Shown piece after piece: positions 1-12,200 of a stretch of 64,000 nt of DNA (its first letter is position 1; each line of letters begins with the position of its first letter). A program made the position numbers and the translations under genes. A model generated the notes under the pieces. That model did no database searches. It was given only the letters and a program-made list of their open reading frames with translations, and had not been told where the DNA came from. The stretch covers positions 273,912,681-273,976,680 of the forward strand of contig NC_045430.1 of assembly GCF_902635505.1 (NCBI RefSeq). The letters are read 5' to 3'. The stretch comes from Sarcophilus harrisii. Its lineage: Eukaryota > Chordata > Mammalia > Dasyuromorphia > Dasyuridae.

Positions 1-93
1 TGATGGTCCCATCGGAGTGATCACTTTGCTTGGCCCGTGACGCTCACTCAATCCGGTCTTCCTTCCCCTTTAGACATTTTTATCGGAGGAACC

Positions 94-227
94 ATGGACG
101 TGTGTCCCGACTTGCCCCGTTATTATAATCAACTGGAAGGCACCGACATCTTGTCCAACACAATCATTTCCAATGAAATCCACACGCCGTTGCAAGTCCC
201 AGCACGGATAACTGCATCCGAGGACAG
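94..227 (+). CDS. SPMIP4: SPMIP4 coding exon 1
   Basis: Encodes residues 1-44 plus two bases of codon 45. The acceptor is a pyrimidine-rich tract ending in TTTAG at 69-73, so the exon starts at 74 and 74-93 is 5' UTR. The donor is CAG|GTAAGG at 228. The start context GGAACCATGG is strong. An in-frame ATG at 37 lies before the acceptor and is therefore intronic in this model. Confidence 0.88.
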
Positions 228-3200
228 GTAAGGCAAAGAGAAAGAGTCTGGCCCTTTGGGGTGAGTCTCGGGCACATGCCCATCTTAGCGGAAGAAATCC
301 GGAGATATTGTCTGTCTAAGGCCTGCGTTCAAGGCTGGCTCTGCTATTTACATGCAACAGCCTGGCTAAGGAATTAAAACGCTCTCTAAAAATGAGGAGG
401 AATTTAATGAACTTAGCAAGGATGCAATTATTCAAGCAAGGGATCATCAGTACGAGTCAATTGACCAAGACACAAATTTATTAAGGGCTGTTATGTGGCC
501 TGCATTGTGTTAGAAACTGGGGAGAAGGGGACAGGAATAGTAGGAGCATGATTTCTACCATTAATAAATAACCTCTGTCTTCCGGGAACATTTATTCTCC
601 AGTCTGAGACAATGTGTGTTATTGGACATAAATGACAAATAAATATACATAAAACAAATTCAAGGTAATTTGGGGAAAGGTAGGGTAACAAATGTGGGGT
701 GTAGAAAAAACACAAATTTGGAACCTGAGTTCAAATGTTGATTCTACCGTGTATTCCCTTGAGGACTCTGAAAACTTTATGTTCTCTCCTTTACTTGTTT
801 CCCCCTCTGTAAAACTCTATGTGTGTGCATTAGTCTCCCCACAACTTAACATTTTATGATTCCATGTGCATCCTCGCCAGTCATGGCTATATTCTATTCC
901 AGACCACAAGTTTAATAACAATAATGATAATAAAATGCTTTGTCTTCATAATACGACTGGGTACCTTAGTATTCAGAACGAACCTTGTGGCATTCGTGGC
1001 CATTAAGAACTTTTAGAAAGGTGCCTCTTACAATAAAAATGGGGAACCACAGTGCCTCTGTGGAGGCACGGAGAGAGAGGCAATGACAAAAATACAGATT
1101 TTTTGCATGTCCGGGGAAGAAGCTGAAGAAATCCTGTATTTGTCACCTTAAAAAATGCTATGAGAATAGAGCATTTCATGGTGTCATTATGCAAACCTGG
1201 CAGGGATGCCAAAAAAAGAATCCATCGATGAATTTTAGACATCTACAATGCATTCCGTGTCTCTCTTTATAAATTGATCTGTTAAGCAGCTTTTTGAGGG
1301 GAAGGGGAGAGAAGGGAGGGGTGTTTATGGATGTAAGAAACAAGTATAACATTTCACCAGGAGCAGTATTCTGCTAAAGAATTCTGAGACAGTTGTTAGT
1401 ACCTGTGGTCTCGACTCCCACCATAGCAGGCAGCTAACTGTACGGCTCGCCTCCGCAGAGGTTCACTCCATCTGACTAGTATTTCTCTCTTACCCTTGAC
1501 ATTGTTGTGATTTACTTGTAAGTTTCCAGCTTGTCAGGCAAAATCCATCAAGAGGATCCTGTATCCAGAAACGGAAGGGACCCGTAAGGACATGGAGTTC
1601 AGGCTTTTAATTTACAGGTGGAAACCAAGGCTCACAGGGAAAAGGGTCTTGGTCAGAGTCACATGACTAGCAAATTCCCCTGATCTCAGATAGAGTCAGA
1701 AGGGACCTCAGAGACCACCTACTCCAACCTCTACCCATTTTACAGATGAGGAAAGTGAGGCATTGATAAGCTCCTCACTAGGATTTCCTTATGTCAATGA
1801 TATCACAATACAATTTGGTTTAAAAAGTGATTTGAATATCTAAGGGATTCTACTGTACGTGTAGAATAGGTAGGTATAGGTCAGTAGAATATATATATGT
1901 CAGAATATAGGTCAGAGACACATAGTAGGTGTGTAGATGTGTTGATACATATGTGTGTATGTGCACACACGTGTGAAAGGAGGGGAAGGGAAAGAAAAGG
2001 GGCATCAATAGGAAGCCAACTTGGAAACCAGGGAGAGCTGGCCTCGAGTCCGTTCTGGCAAAGTCTGGCCGTGGGATCGGTCATGTGGAAGTCACTTTCT
2101 GAGTGTCCCGGCTTTCGGAGTCTGGCAGTTGCAGAGGAGACGGCCAAGCTGTGTCGGTGGAGGGTGTTTCCTCCTGTGGGAATTCCCCATATTAGAGAAG
2201 TAACAAGTACGAGAGATAGATAGGAAGGTGAGTGATGTGAGAGAAGAAAGGGAGAGAGACAGAGACGACGAGAGGCAGAGAAAGAGAAAGAGAGAGAGGA
2301 GAAAGAGAGGTGGTACATACTTGTAAATGACAGACAGACAGACAGATAGAGGATAGGGCAGCTAAGTGGTGCTATGTATCCATAGTTGGATGAGTAGTGC
2401 TGGGAAAAACAGAGAGACACAGAGAGAGACTGAGAGACACAGAGAGAGAGAGAGACAGAGAGAGACAGAGAGAGACAGAGACACAGAGACAAAAGAGAGA
2501 GACAGACAGAAAGGGAGACAGAGACAGAGAGAGAGAGAGAGACAGAGAGAGAGAGACACAGAGATGGTTCGTAGTTGTAAATGAGAAACAGACAGAGACA
2601 GAGACAAAGAGGGAAGGAGAGCGGGAGAGAGGGAGAGGGAAAAGAGAGATGGTACATAGTTATAAAGATAGACAGACAGACAGAAAGGCACAGACAGATA
2701 GAGGATAGAGCAGCTAGGTGGTGCATGTTCCAAGTTGGATAAACGTAGGGACAAGAAAACCAAGGGGAAGACAGAAGACAGAGAACACTGAGAACAGAGA
2801 GAACAGAGAACACTGAGAACAGAGCAGAGAGACACGAGAACAGAACAGAGACAGAGACACTGAGAGACAGGCAGAGAACACTGGGGACAGACAGAGAGAC
2901 ATGAGAGACAGGGACAGCAGAGACAGAGGGCACTGAGACAGAGACAGAGAGACAGAAGAGACATGGAAAGAGACAGAGACACGAGAGAACAGAGAACCGA
3001 GAAGAAGACAGAGACAGAAATGAGAGACAGAACAGACAGGACCGGAGACAGAGAGAGAACAGACAGAGAGACACTGGAGACAGAGGAGGGACAGAGAGCA
3101 CGGACAGAGACAGAGAACCGAGGCAGAACGACAGAGCAGAGAACACCGAGACAGACAGACAAGGAAAGGAGACACGAGACGAGAAGAGACAGAAGAGACA

Positions 3201-6200
3201 GAGAACAGAACAGAGAACAGAAGAGACACTGAGACAGAGAGACAGAGCGAGCGTTGGAATGATTACAAACACACGCACAGGCCGAGCCGCCAGGCGGCGC
3301 TGTCACCCGCCGGAGCGGCCGGGCCCGGGTAACCCCCCCGGCTGGGCCGGAGCTGACACGCCCCGCGCTGTGACTGAGCCGCCCCCGGTTTCCCCCGGTT
3401 AGGTGGGGGCGATAACGGGACTCACCCCCGGGTTACCGGGGAGCGGAGGAGAGAAGGGCTGCTCGGCGCTCACCCGGCGCCCGGCACGCAGCGGGCGCTG
3501 CACAGCCGCTGGTTTCTATCCCTAGGGACGGACGGACGCACGGACAGGGACAGCCCATGCGGGGCCCAGCCCCCCGCCCGGGGGCTCCCGGGCGGCCCGA
3601 GCCGAAGCCTGGCCCAAAGGGCCGGGGACACAGGGTGTCGGGCCGGTTCCGCCCCGCAGCCCCGGCCGCCCCAGGCCCCCGCCCCGCGCCTCCCGGGCCG
3701 GAGCCTTGCCCGCCGCGCGGCGCGGGGACCGCTTCCCTCAGACGGTTCCTGGGCCCCGGCCCCAAACCGCCAGGCCCCCTCTGCTCCCGCCACGCCTGGG
3801 CTCTGGGGGCTCTGGGCGGGGCCGGCGACTTCAGGGGCCCCTTTTAGCCCCCTGGGACGCATCCTCAGCCGGGCGTCGGGCTCCCGCTTGCAGCTGGGCG
3901 CGTCGGCCACGAGGGGGCGCCTGCCCTTGAGGAAAAGTGGCTTTGTGCAAGGGAAAAGGGTGAAGGCCCGCCCGCGGTCGGAGCGGGGGCGCTCGCGGCC
4001 CGGAGCTGCGCGGGGCGGAGGGAAGCCGCGCGCGGGGAGCCCCGAGGCCCCGAGCCTGAAGGGAAGGGAGGGGCGGCCTGGGACCGGAGGGAGCGGTGAC
4101 CAGCCCCCCCTCCCCAGACAGTGCGGTTTCTTGCGGGAATGTTGGCCCCCCTTGGTGGGGCCAGGAACGAGGAGGCCGCCACCGGTGGGGGGCGGCCCAG
4201 TAAGTTACGGGACAGGAATGTTCTGGAACGTAATTGCTCTGTAAGAAACGCCCGGCAGGAGGGTGTCGGAGGCCGGAGAGACTTGTGGGAACTGGGGCGG
4301 GGGGAGGGAGCAGGGCCCGGAGAGCGGCCACGGGCTTAGGTGATGGTCGCTCTGACGGCCGGGGCCTCCTCAGCAGCGAGAGGGTGCAGGCCCCTCCCAA
4401 GGTCGCGGGACCGAAAGGGCCGCCGGGCCCAGAGCGGCCGCGGGCCCTGGGCGGGGCGGGCGCAGCGGCTTCACCTTTTTGTTGTTCGGCTGCGTTTTGT
4501 TTTCTTTCTTTTTCCCTCTGGATCCGATTTTCCTTGTGCAGCAGCAGAGCTGCGCCCCTTTAACCTGGGGGGGGGGGGAGGGGGGGAGAAAGACGCGGCG
4601 CGCGGCCGCCAGGGATGCTGGCGCCCCTTCCCCCCGCCCGCCCCCCGGGTTTTCCTTGTTTTTCTCTGTCCAGGCCCGATTTTCCTTGTGCAGCCACATC
4701 GCTGCAAACATGTGTTGTATGTAAGGTGGACGTTAACATCTTTAGCGTGCGTGGGAGCGCCCGCCGTCTGGGGGAGGGGACTTGGAACAAGGTTTTGCAA
4801 GGGTCGGCGTAAAACGACCCTGGCGCCTTAAAAAAGGAAAAAAGGCTGAGAACCGTCTTTGCGCGTGTTTTGAAAATAACAAACTTTTTTAAAAGTTACG
4901 TTTAAAAAAGACTTTTCTGAGAAAGGGTCCGTAAGCGCCATCAGTCCGCCGGAGGGAGGGAGGGAGGGGTCCGGGCAAAAGAGGTAGCGACTCCCCGGGC
5001 CCGGGGGAAACCGAGGCCGGAGAGAGGCGCAAAGAGGAAGCGGGGCTGTTTCCCGTTTGTACTTGGGCCCCAGCGTGGGGGCGAAGCCTTGCACACAGCA
5101 GGCGTTTAATAAACGCTCGCTGGGTTCAATTGGAGCAGGAGTCTCGGAGCTGGTGTCTGTCAGAACCAGCCCCTTTGACTCCTGCGCTCGGCATCCTCGT
5201 TTCTTTTCCTTCATAAAATCTCCGCATTTCATGTTACGGACGGAAAGAACACGCGCTTCTAGAGCGGAAGGTTTTAATTGTCATTCGGTCACTTCAGTCT
5301 CGTCGGTGAGCCCCTTTGGGGTCTCTTGGCAAAGACGCAGGACGGGCTCCCAGCCTCCCCCGCTCCGTTTGCAGATGAGGGGACTGAGGGAAAGGGGACG
5401 GGCCTTGCCCAGGGCCAGCTCGCCGGTGTCTGAGCCTGGATCTGTACTAAAGGAGGGAATCCGGGATCCCGCCCGGCTCCATCCCCCGCGCTCGCACACC
5501 GGACCCCGCTCTGTCCCCCGAGACTGGCCCCTCAGACTATAGAATGGGCGAGATTGGGCGCCGTGAGGGCCCCAGCCCCGCCCGCCGGAATGGAACAGCG
5601 GGAGCAGAGTCAGCCGGGCCCGCGGCCTCCGGCCCCGCCCGGGGCCTCATCCAAAAGGGGCTTTGAGAGCCTCGGTGTGTCCGTGCTGCAAAGCGGAGGG
5701 AGCGCCCGCACTGTCAGGGGAGATGGGGGGGGGGGGGGAAGCACGTCGGGAACCGCAGCGTGCGCTGGGGGCGGCGATTACTCCTCCGAGACTCCGGACC
5801 CGCTGCCGCCGTCAGGGCTCCCCTCGGCCGGGGGGGGCTCGGGGCGCTCAGGCCGGGCCAGTCAGTGCCTGCCCTCGCTTTGGCATTAGGGGGTGAGTCC
5901 CCGAGGGGGCAGCTGCCAGGTTGTCCAAAGAGGGGCGAACCAGGCCGGAAAAGGTGCTGGAGGTTCAAGGGCCTCCGCCAGGCAGGGGGATCGCCCTGTG
6001 AGGGGCCCCTCCCGTGTAGCCCGGCCGAGGCGGAGGCACCTGCTGGGGGAACCAGCTCTTGTTAGATCTCTAGGGTCAAGGGAGAAGCCACTTCCTGCTG
6101 AGGCAGTCGCCGTCCCAGTCCTCTGTCGGATGGGAATTCCCCCGGTCCTCCTCGTCCCGCCCCCTGGCACAACAAGGCCCGCCCCTCCTCCAGGACCGGA

Positions 6201-9200
6201 GATTCCTGTAAATGCTGGGAAGCAGCTGCCCCCTCCCCCAGTCAAGGCCCCAGCTCTGCCCCATCCCCGCCCGGAGACCTGAGAGGTCTCTGCTGCCGGC
6301 AGCGGCCCAAGCGACTCCCTAAAGTGTGGTGCAGACAGAGGCGCATCTCCAGTGGTGGAGAGAGAGATGGAGACAGAGACAGACAGAGACAGAGAGAGGC
6401 AGAGACAGAGAGAGACAGAGACAGAGAGAGACAGAGAGAGACAGAGGAAAGAGACCCAGAGAAGCAGGCAGAGAGTAAAGGAGAGAGACAGAGACAGAGA
6501 GAGACAGAGACAGAGAGAGACAGAGAGACAGAGGAAAGAGACCCAGAGAGGCAGGCAGAGAGTAAAGGAGAGAGACAGAGACAGAGAGACACAGAGAGAG
6601 ACAGAGACAGAGAGACAGAGGAAAGAGACCCAGAGAAGCAGGCAGAGATTAAAGGAGAGAGAGACAGAGACAGACACAGAGAGAGAGAGACAGAGAGAGA
6701 CAGAGAGACATTAAAGGAGAGAGAGACAGAGACAGAGAGAGAGAGAGAGACAGAGAGACAGAGACAGAGAGAAAAGAGACCCAGAGAGGCAGGCAGAGAT
6801 TAAAGGAGAGAGAGACAGACACAGAGAGAGAGAGAGACAGAGACAGAGAGAGAGACACAGAGACAGAGAGAAAAGAGACCCAGAGAGGCAGGCAGAGATT
6901 AAAGGAGAGAGAGACAGACACAGAGAGAGAGAGAGACAGAGACAGAGAGAGAGACACAGAGACAGAGAGAAAAGAGACCCAGAGAGGCAGGCAGAGATTA
7001 AAGGAGAGAGAGATAGAGAGAAAGAGACAGAGACAGAGAGAGAGACAGAGACAGACACAGCAGGGAGGATGTGCACACTTCTGGGGAAGGGGACATCTCT
7101 GGAGACAGGAATGTTTGCTGAGACATGAGGGGTTGAAGCAGAGGCAGATCCCAAGGGCAGTGATTTGTTGTTCTCCCCAAAGCACAAGAGACTCTCGTAG
7201 GCCACTGGGAGTTTGTTCCCCTTCCCACTCAGCCAACAATGGAGGCACAAACGGCACTCTATTCTCTGCCGCTCTGAAACTCTCTTCAGGGTCCTCCTTA
7301 GCCTCTGGGCTGTGCCCCCTCTGTGCCCTGGAAAAAGGAAAACCAAGAGAGCTGAGGAGCGGCCGGATTAATCTAGACCAGATGTGCTCATTGCACACCC
7401 ACGGGGTAGATGTTGTATATGTGTGCAGGTAGATGCATGTGTGTGAGTGTGCGCATGTGCTGGGAAGAGAGGAGGAAGAAGGGAGGACTCAGCCAGAGGC
7501 CATCAGCCCCCTGAGGGGATGGGACCCTCCTCCGCTCCCCCCCACACGACCACCAGCCAAGGGAAGGAAAGCCATTGGGAGCACATCCCCCCCACCTTCC
7601 ACATCCCCACCTCTCCACCTGCCATGCTCCCTGCACAAACCCAACGCCCCGCAACCTCCATGACGCTCTAGTCTCCCGGGGTTCCTTCTGTCCTCCACCT
7701 TTGCCATGGCTCCCTCCCAGGACCTCGGTCACCCCCTCCCTCCTACAGCCTCTGCCCATGGCAGCCAGACCACCTGCCCCTCCCTCCCCCCAGCCCCCAA
7801 CGGGGACCCAGACTTCTAGGCCGCGGGAAGCCTGAACAACAGCAACACTGGAGAAATGCTCCTGATTTCACTCAGCTTTTAACAGATGCTTTCTTCCCAT
7901 CCAGGTATCAGGAGTTTAAGAAATCAAATCCGGTCCCCAGGGTCCCATGGGGGAAAGAACGGGAATATGGCGCCATGGTACCAATGTCCCTGCCAGAAGA
8001 ATACAAAGCAAAAATTGGGCCTCGGTTCTACAGCAAAGGACACAAGCATTTTGGCTTTGGGGGGGACCCCTGGCCAAGGTAAATGGGGCTCGGGGGATTG
8101 TTTCTCCATTGGTTCTGCCAAATTGAACCGTCCCTTCTCTTGTTCTCTCCCCAAACCCAGCTCACTGAACCAAACCACACAGAATACAAGAAATGACTGG
8201 AACAAAGAGGGAAAAGGGCTCCGCTGGCGTCATTTTGCTAAGACGTACTTGACATTTAATACATAGATGAGGGCACCATAGTGCAGAGTCCCCTGGGTCT
8301 TCTCCCCCAAGCTGCCTCCCAGGAGGGTGCCCCCTCCCATACCCGGCAGGCAGGTCTGGCCTCGGAAGCTCAGCCTGATCTCAGCTTTTCTCCAGAATGA
8401 CTCACTGTCCTGCTCTCATTTATAAGTACTTAAAGGACACAGACACATTTATTCTTTATAACTGACAAATGTTAAATGGCTCCTTTCTGGGAGGCAAATT
8501 TAATATTCCAGTCCCTACAGACTGGGAAAAAGCTATCCCCCTAATGGAGGCTGGCTCCGGTAGCAGCAGACATAGCCCTAAAGAAGACCCTCTTAAACTG
8601 TCCAAAAACGGCGTCTCGGTGATTTCGAGACGTCCCCAGTTCTGTCATCCCTGAAGAAGATTTGGGTCTTTGGGTGATCAGTGTGGAAAAACAAACGCAG
8701 ACTTCATGGCAGCTGGACACATCTGTTTATTACACTCCTTTTGGATCCTGAATAGAATCTCCTGATCTCTCTCTGGCCACTGGGTGCAGATGGTTGTGGA
8801 GGGAAAGGCGAGGCAGGTGACCTTATACTCTGAAATCCAAAGGGAATCACCGCTCTGAGGTCATGTTGAGAATAAAGGCCCAACTTTTCATGGAGAGGTG
8901 ATTCAGGCCAGGTCCAGGAGACTGGTGATGGAGAGAGCCATCTGTCCCCGGGGAGGACTGTGGGAGCTGAGGGCGGATCACAACACAGATTTTCACTCTT
9001 TTTGTTGTGGTTTGCTTGGATTTTATTTTCCTTCTCATTTTTTTTATTTTTTTGAGCTGATTTTTCTCATTCAGCATGATAATTGTATAGATATGAGTAC
9101 CTGTGTTGGCTTCAACATATATTTTTACCATGTTTAACATGTATTAGATTGCATGTTATCTGGGGGAGAGAGTGGGGAGCATGGGATTTTTCAGGGGTTA

Positions 9201-12200
9201 ATGTTGAGGAATGATCCTTGCATATGTTTTGAAAATAGGAGAGAGAGAGAGAGAGACAAAAAGACAGAGAGAGAGAGAAAGAGAGACAGAGAGACAGAGA
9301 GAGACAGAGAGAGGGACACAGAGACAGAGAGAGAAAGAGACAGAGACAGAGAGAGAAGAAAGAGAAGAGAGAGAGAAGGCCAAACAACAACAGAATAAAA
9401 GCCTTGTGATAAAAATATAAATGATGAAACTTTGGGTCTCAGCTGTCCTAGTGTGGCCCACAGTTGTGGTATGCTCCAGGTGAACCAAGATTGACCTGGT
9501 GACCTACCGGCTTCCACCAATCAGGGAGCTGCACTTCCAAACTCCTCACCAATGGATGTGGAGAACAGTATTGAGGAGTATTAACACATCAGTACTTCCC
9601 AGGAACTTGCTGAGGTGTGCCTGCCCTCCACGGTGCACATTGCAGCTCATCCATTCCTATCTCCCCTTTGGATCCTTCCCACACCCAAGGGGGCTTCCCC
9701 CTCTGGCTTTGATTTGGGGGATTCCAGTAGGCCAGCCTCTCTCTGTGCTCCCTTGACGCTAACCCTCTGACCACCTTCCTCCTTTCCAGGCTTTACACGT
9801 TCTTCCTAACTTTAAAAAAAAAAAATCATCTTTCTGCATCTTAATTATCTTATTAAAAACATCATCCATAATATGTTTTGCATGATTTCACATGCATAAT
9901 TGATATCCAATTGCTTGCCTTCTCAGCAGGCTGGAGGGAGGAGAGAATTTAGAACTCAAAAAAAAAAAAAAAAACCCTTAAAGAATGTTTTAAATAAATA
10001 AAAAAATAATTTAAAAAATAATCCCTAATCATCGCATAATGGAAAGCGAGAGGCAGGAGGCCTGGCACCTACCGCTATATAATTAGGGCTATTCTGGTTT
10101 TATAATCACCCCTCCTAAAGGACATACTGGGAAGTTTAATCTATATTATTTCGCTCCATCACTTCCTTAAGTCTGGACAATCGACAAAACAAGAAATCAA
10201 ACTCTGATTTGTAGCATTTGCCAATTTCTAAGGCATAAATATTCACACTAAACATTTAACGACCAGCTCCCCGGAGCCAGTTTGGTCTGGCTCCTGCACA
10301 GCTCATGCAGCTTATACCTCTGCTAGTGGTGAATCTCTCTTTCTCCATCTGGAAAATGGGAGACAGTGGTACCTATGTAATTATGGCCATCCCTTCCAGG
10401 GAGTGTGCCCAGAATAGCCCCATTCCAGGGAATTGGGAGAGACCCGGCTTCTGCCATGAGCCGCAGGAGGGATGGCAGCCGTTCCCCAGGAACAACTGAG
10501 CCCTCCCAGGTGCATTGCTGATTGGGAAACCCAGCAAAGAGAGGAGAGGCTGTTTTGGGGCCGTTGAGTTGTTTTATTTTGTTTTATAACTGAGCTGAGT
10601 AAACCGTCCCCACATGAAAACCCCGCTGAATCCCTGGTGCTTCGGCAATTCGCTAATCATTCTGTTCAAAGAATAAAAATGCCCATTGAAACGTCCTAAT
10701 GTGAGGGGATGTCCTGGCCCACTGTAAAGGAGGATCAAAATGAGGAGTCCTTCTTTCATCCCTCACGAAGTACTGAAAAATCCAGAACACCGGGGATGAT
10801 GGGACTAGGAACAGGGGTCGAACTTCTCAAAGAAAGAAGTGAGTGAACGAGAGAGAAATGCTGTTCTTCCTGCTCTCCATTCTTCAAGGGAAAGGCTTGT
10901 CTCCTCCTCATAATGAGCTTAAAGGCACTGAACGCCCTCTCTGCGCTTTGGGGATGCACAGAATAGACTTTTCTGGTCAGGGCATGGGACTGTTGACAAG
11001 AATTGTGAGCTGCCTACTGTGTGCCAGGAAGGTACAGGGAGTGAGATCCTCTCTTTTCTGAAGAAGCTGTCACACATGGGACAATGCAGTAGCCGAATCT
11101 CCTTCTATGTAAGGACCCCAATGAGCTTTCCCCAGTCCCAATCACCCAGAGAACCCAAACTCATCCTCCATCTTTAGGGAGACCTCAGCGGAACATAAGC
11201 AGCATCTTTGAAGAGCTTCTGCACATCCAGGGAGTTGCTGACTGAAGACTATCTCGTTATCCAGCCCAGCTGGGTGTAAAATATAGGCCCCTTGAGGGAA
11301 CTGGCTCCTGGTGGCTCCTGCCCTATTTTATTCCTAATGAGCAAAAACCCTTTGAAAAAAAGGACCTGAACACAATGCAATAAAAGCAGCAGGTACATGG
11401 TACATGGGAAGAGCCTTGGATTTGGAGGCAAAGACCCTTGGTTCAACCAATAACTCTACTAATTACTTCCTATATGACCTTGAGTTGGACCTTCATCTGT
11501 CAAAATTAAGACCTCCAAGATTCCTTCTGTCTTCAAACCTTCATCCCTATGAATTTGTGAGTTCAGGTGCCAAATTGCCAAATTACTGAAGAAAAAAAGT
11601 AATCAAAAAAAAATCATTGCTTTTAAAACAATTCACTTGCACATTCGGAAATGAAGAGGAAGTAAGCACAATCAAAAAGCTTTTATTCTGCAAATATAGA
11701 ATCCCAGAGAAAATGTAAAATCCAGAATAGACAAAGTGGGAGAAAATGGTTTGAACTTTCCAGACGCCATCTCCCGCTCTAAAATGACATATCATCTCTC
11801 AGATTTCCATAAACCTTTGTCTTCATGACATATACCTCCCCCCAATAGAATGTAATCTCCTTGAGAGCAAGAACTCTTATTTTTTATGTATGCATATATT
11901 GGATTTCACATATATTTCTACTCTGTTTAATATATACTGGACTACTTGCCATCTAGGGGAGGGAGGAGGGAAAGGAGAGGAAAAGTTAGAATACAAGGTT
12001 TGCAAGGGCTTATGTTGAAAGGCTAATGTCCATGCGTATGTTTTGAAAAATAAAAGGCTTTAATAAAGAAAAAAAAGCTCTTATTTTTGGATTTTAAGGC
12101 CCTGGCACATACTAGGTGCTTTAATAGTGGTTGACCGTTTTCATGAGTTTGGATGAAGCTTAGATAACTTTCTTCTCCTCCAAGATGGTGGAGAAAAGAC

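Larger units (their letters stand above)
3285..6290. promoter_or_regulatory. CpG-rich island in intron 1
   Basis: Very high G+C with many CpG dinucleotides, notably 3290-4470 and 5470-6060, in sharp contrast to the flanking introns. It is not at a recognised transcription start. Much of it consists of old transposons whose A/T bases have become G/C: MIR at 3350-3522, L1 3' end at 4205-4900 and MAR1-like SINE at 5275-5445. It could be an orphan CpG island with promoter activity or simply a by-product of GC-biased conversion. No convincing coding frame is present. Confidence 0.7.

Noticed and set aside
1881-3306. Open frames of 465, 314 and 171 residues on the minus strand and several Arg/Glu/Asp/Thr-rich frames on plus
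   Set aside because: They translate the GACA/GAGA repeat (Ser-Leu-Cys-Val or Arg-Asp-Glu-Thr monotony) on both strands, with no splice context or homology.
3433-6282. Many 100-190 residue frames in the CpG island
   Set aside because: Open because GC-rich DNA has few stops. They overlap on both strands and run through MIR, L1 and SINE relics.
6242-7398. Long open frames of 263, 249, 211 and 159 residues
   Set aside because: Frames of the 87/99-bp purine-rich minisatellite; low-complexity on both strands.
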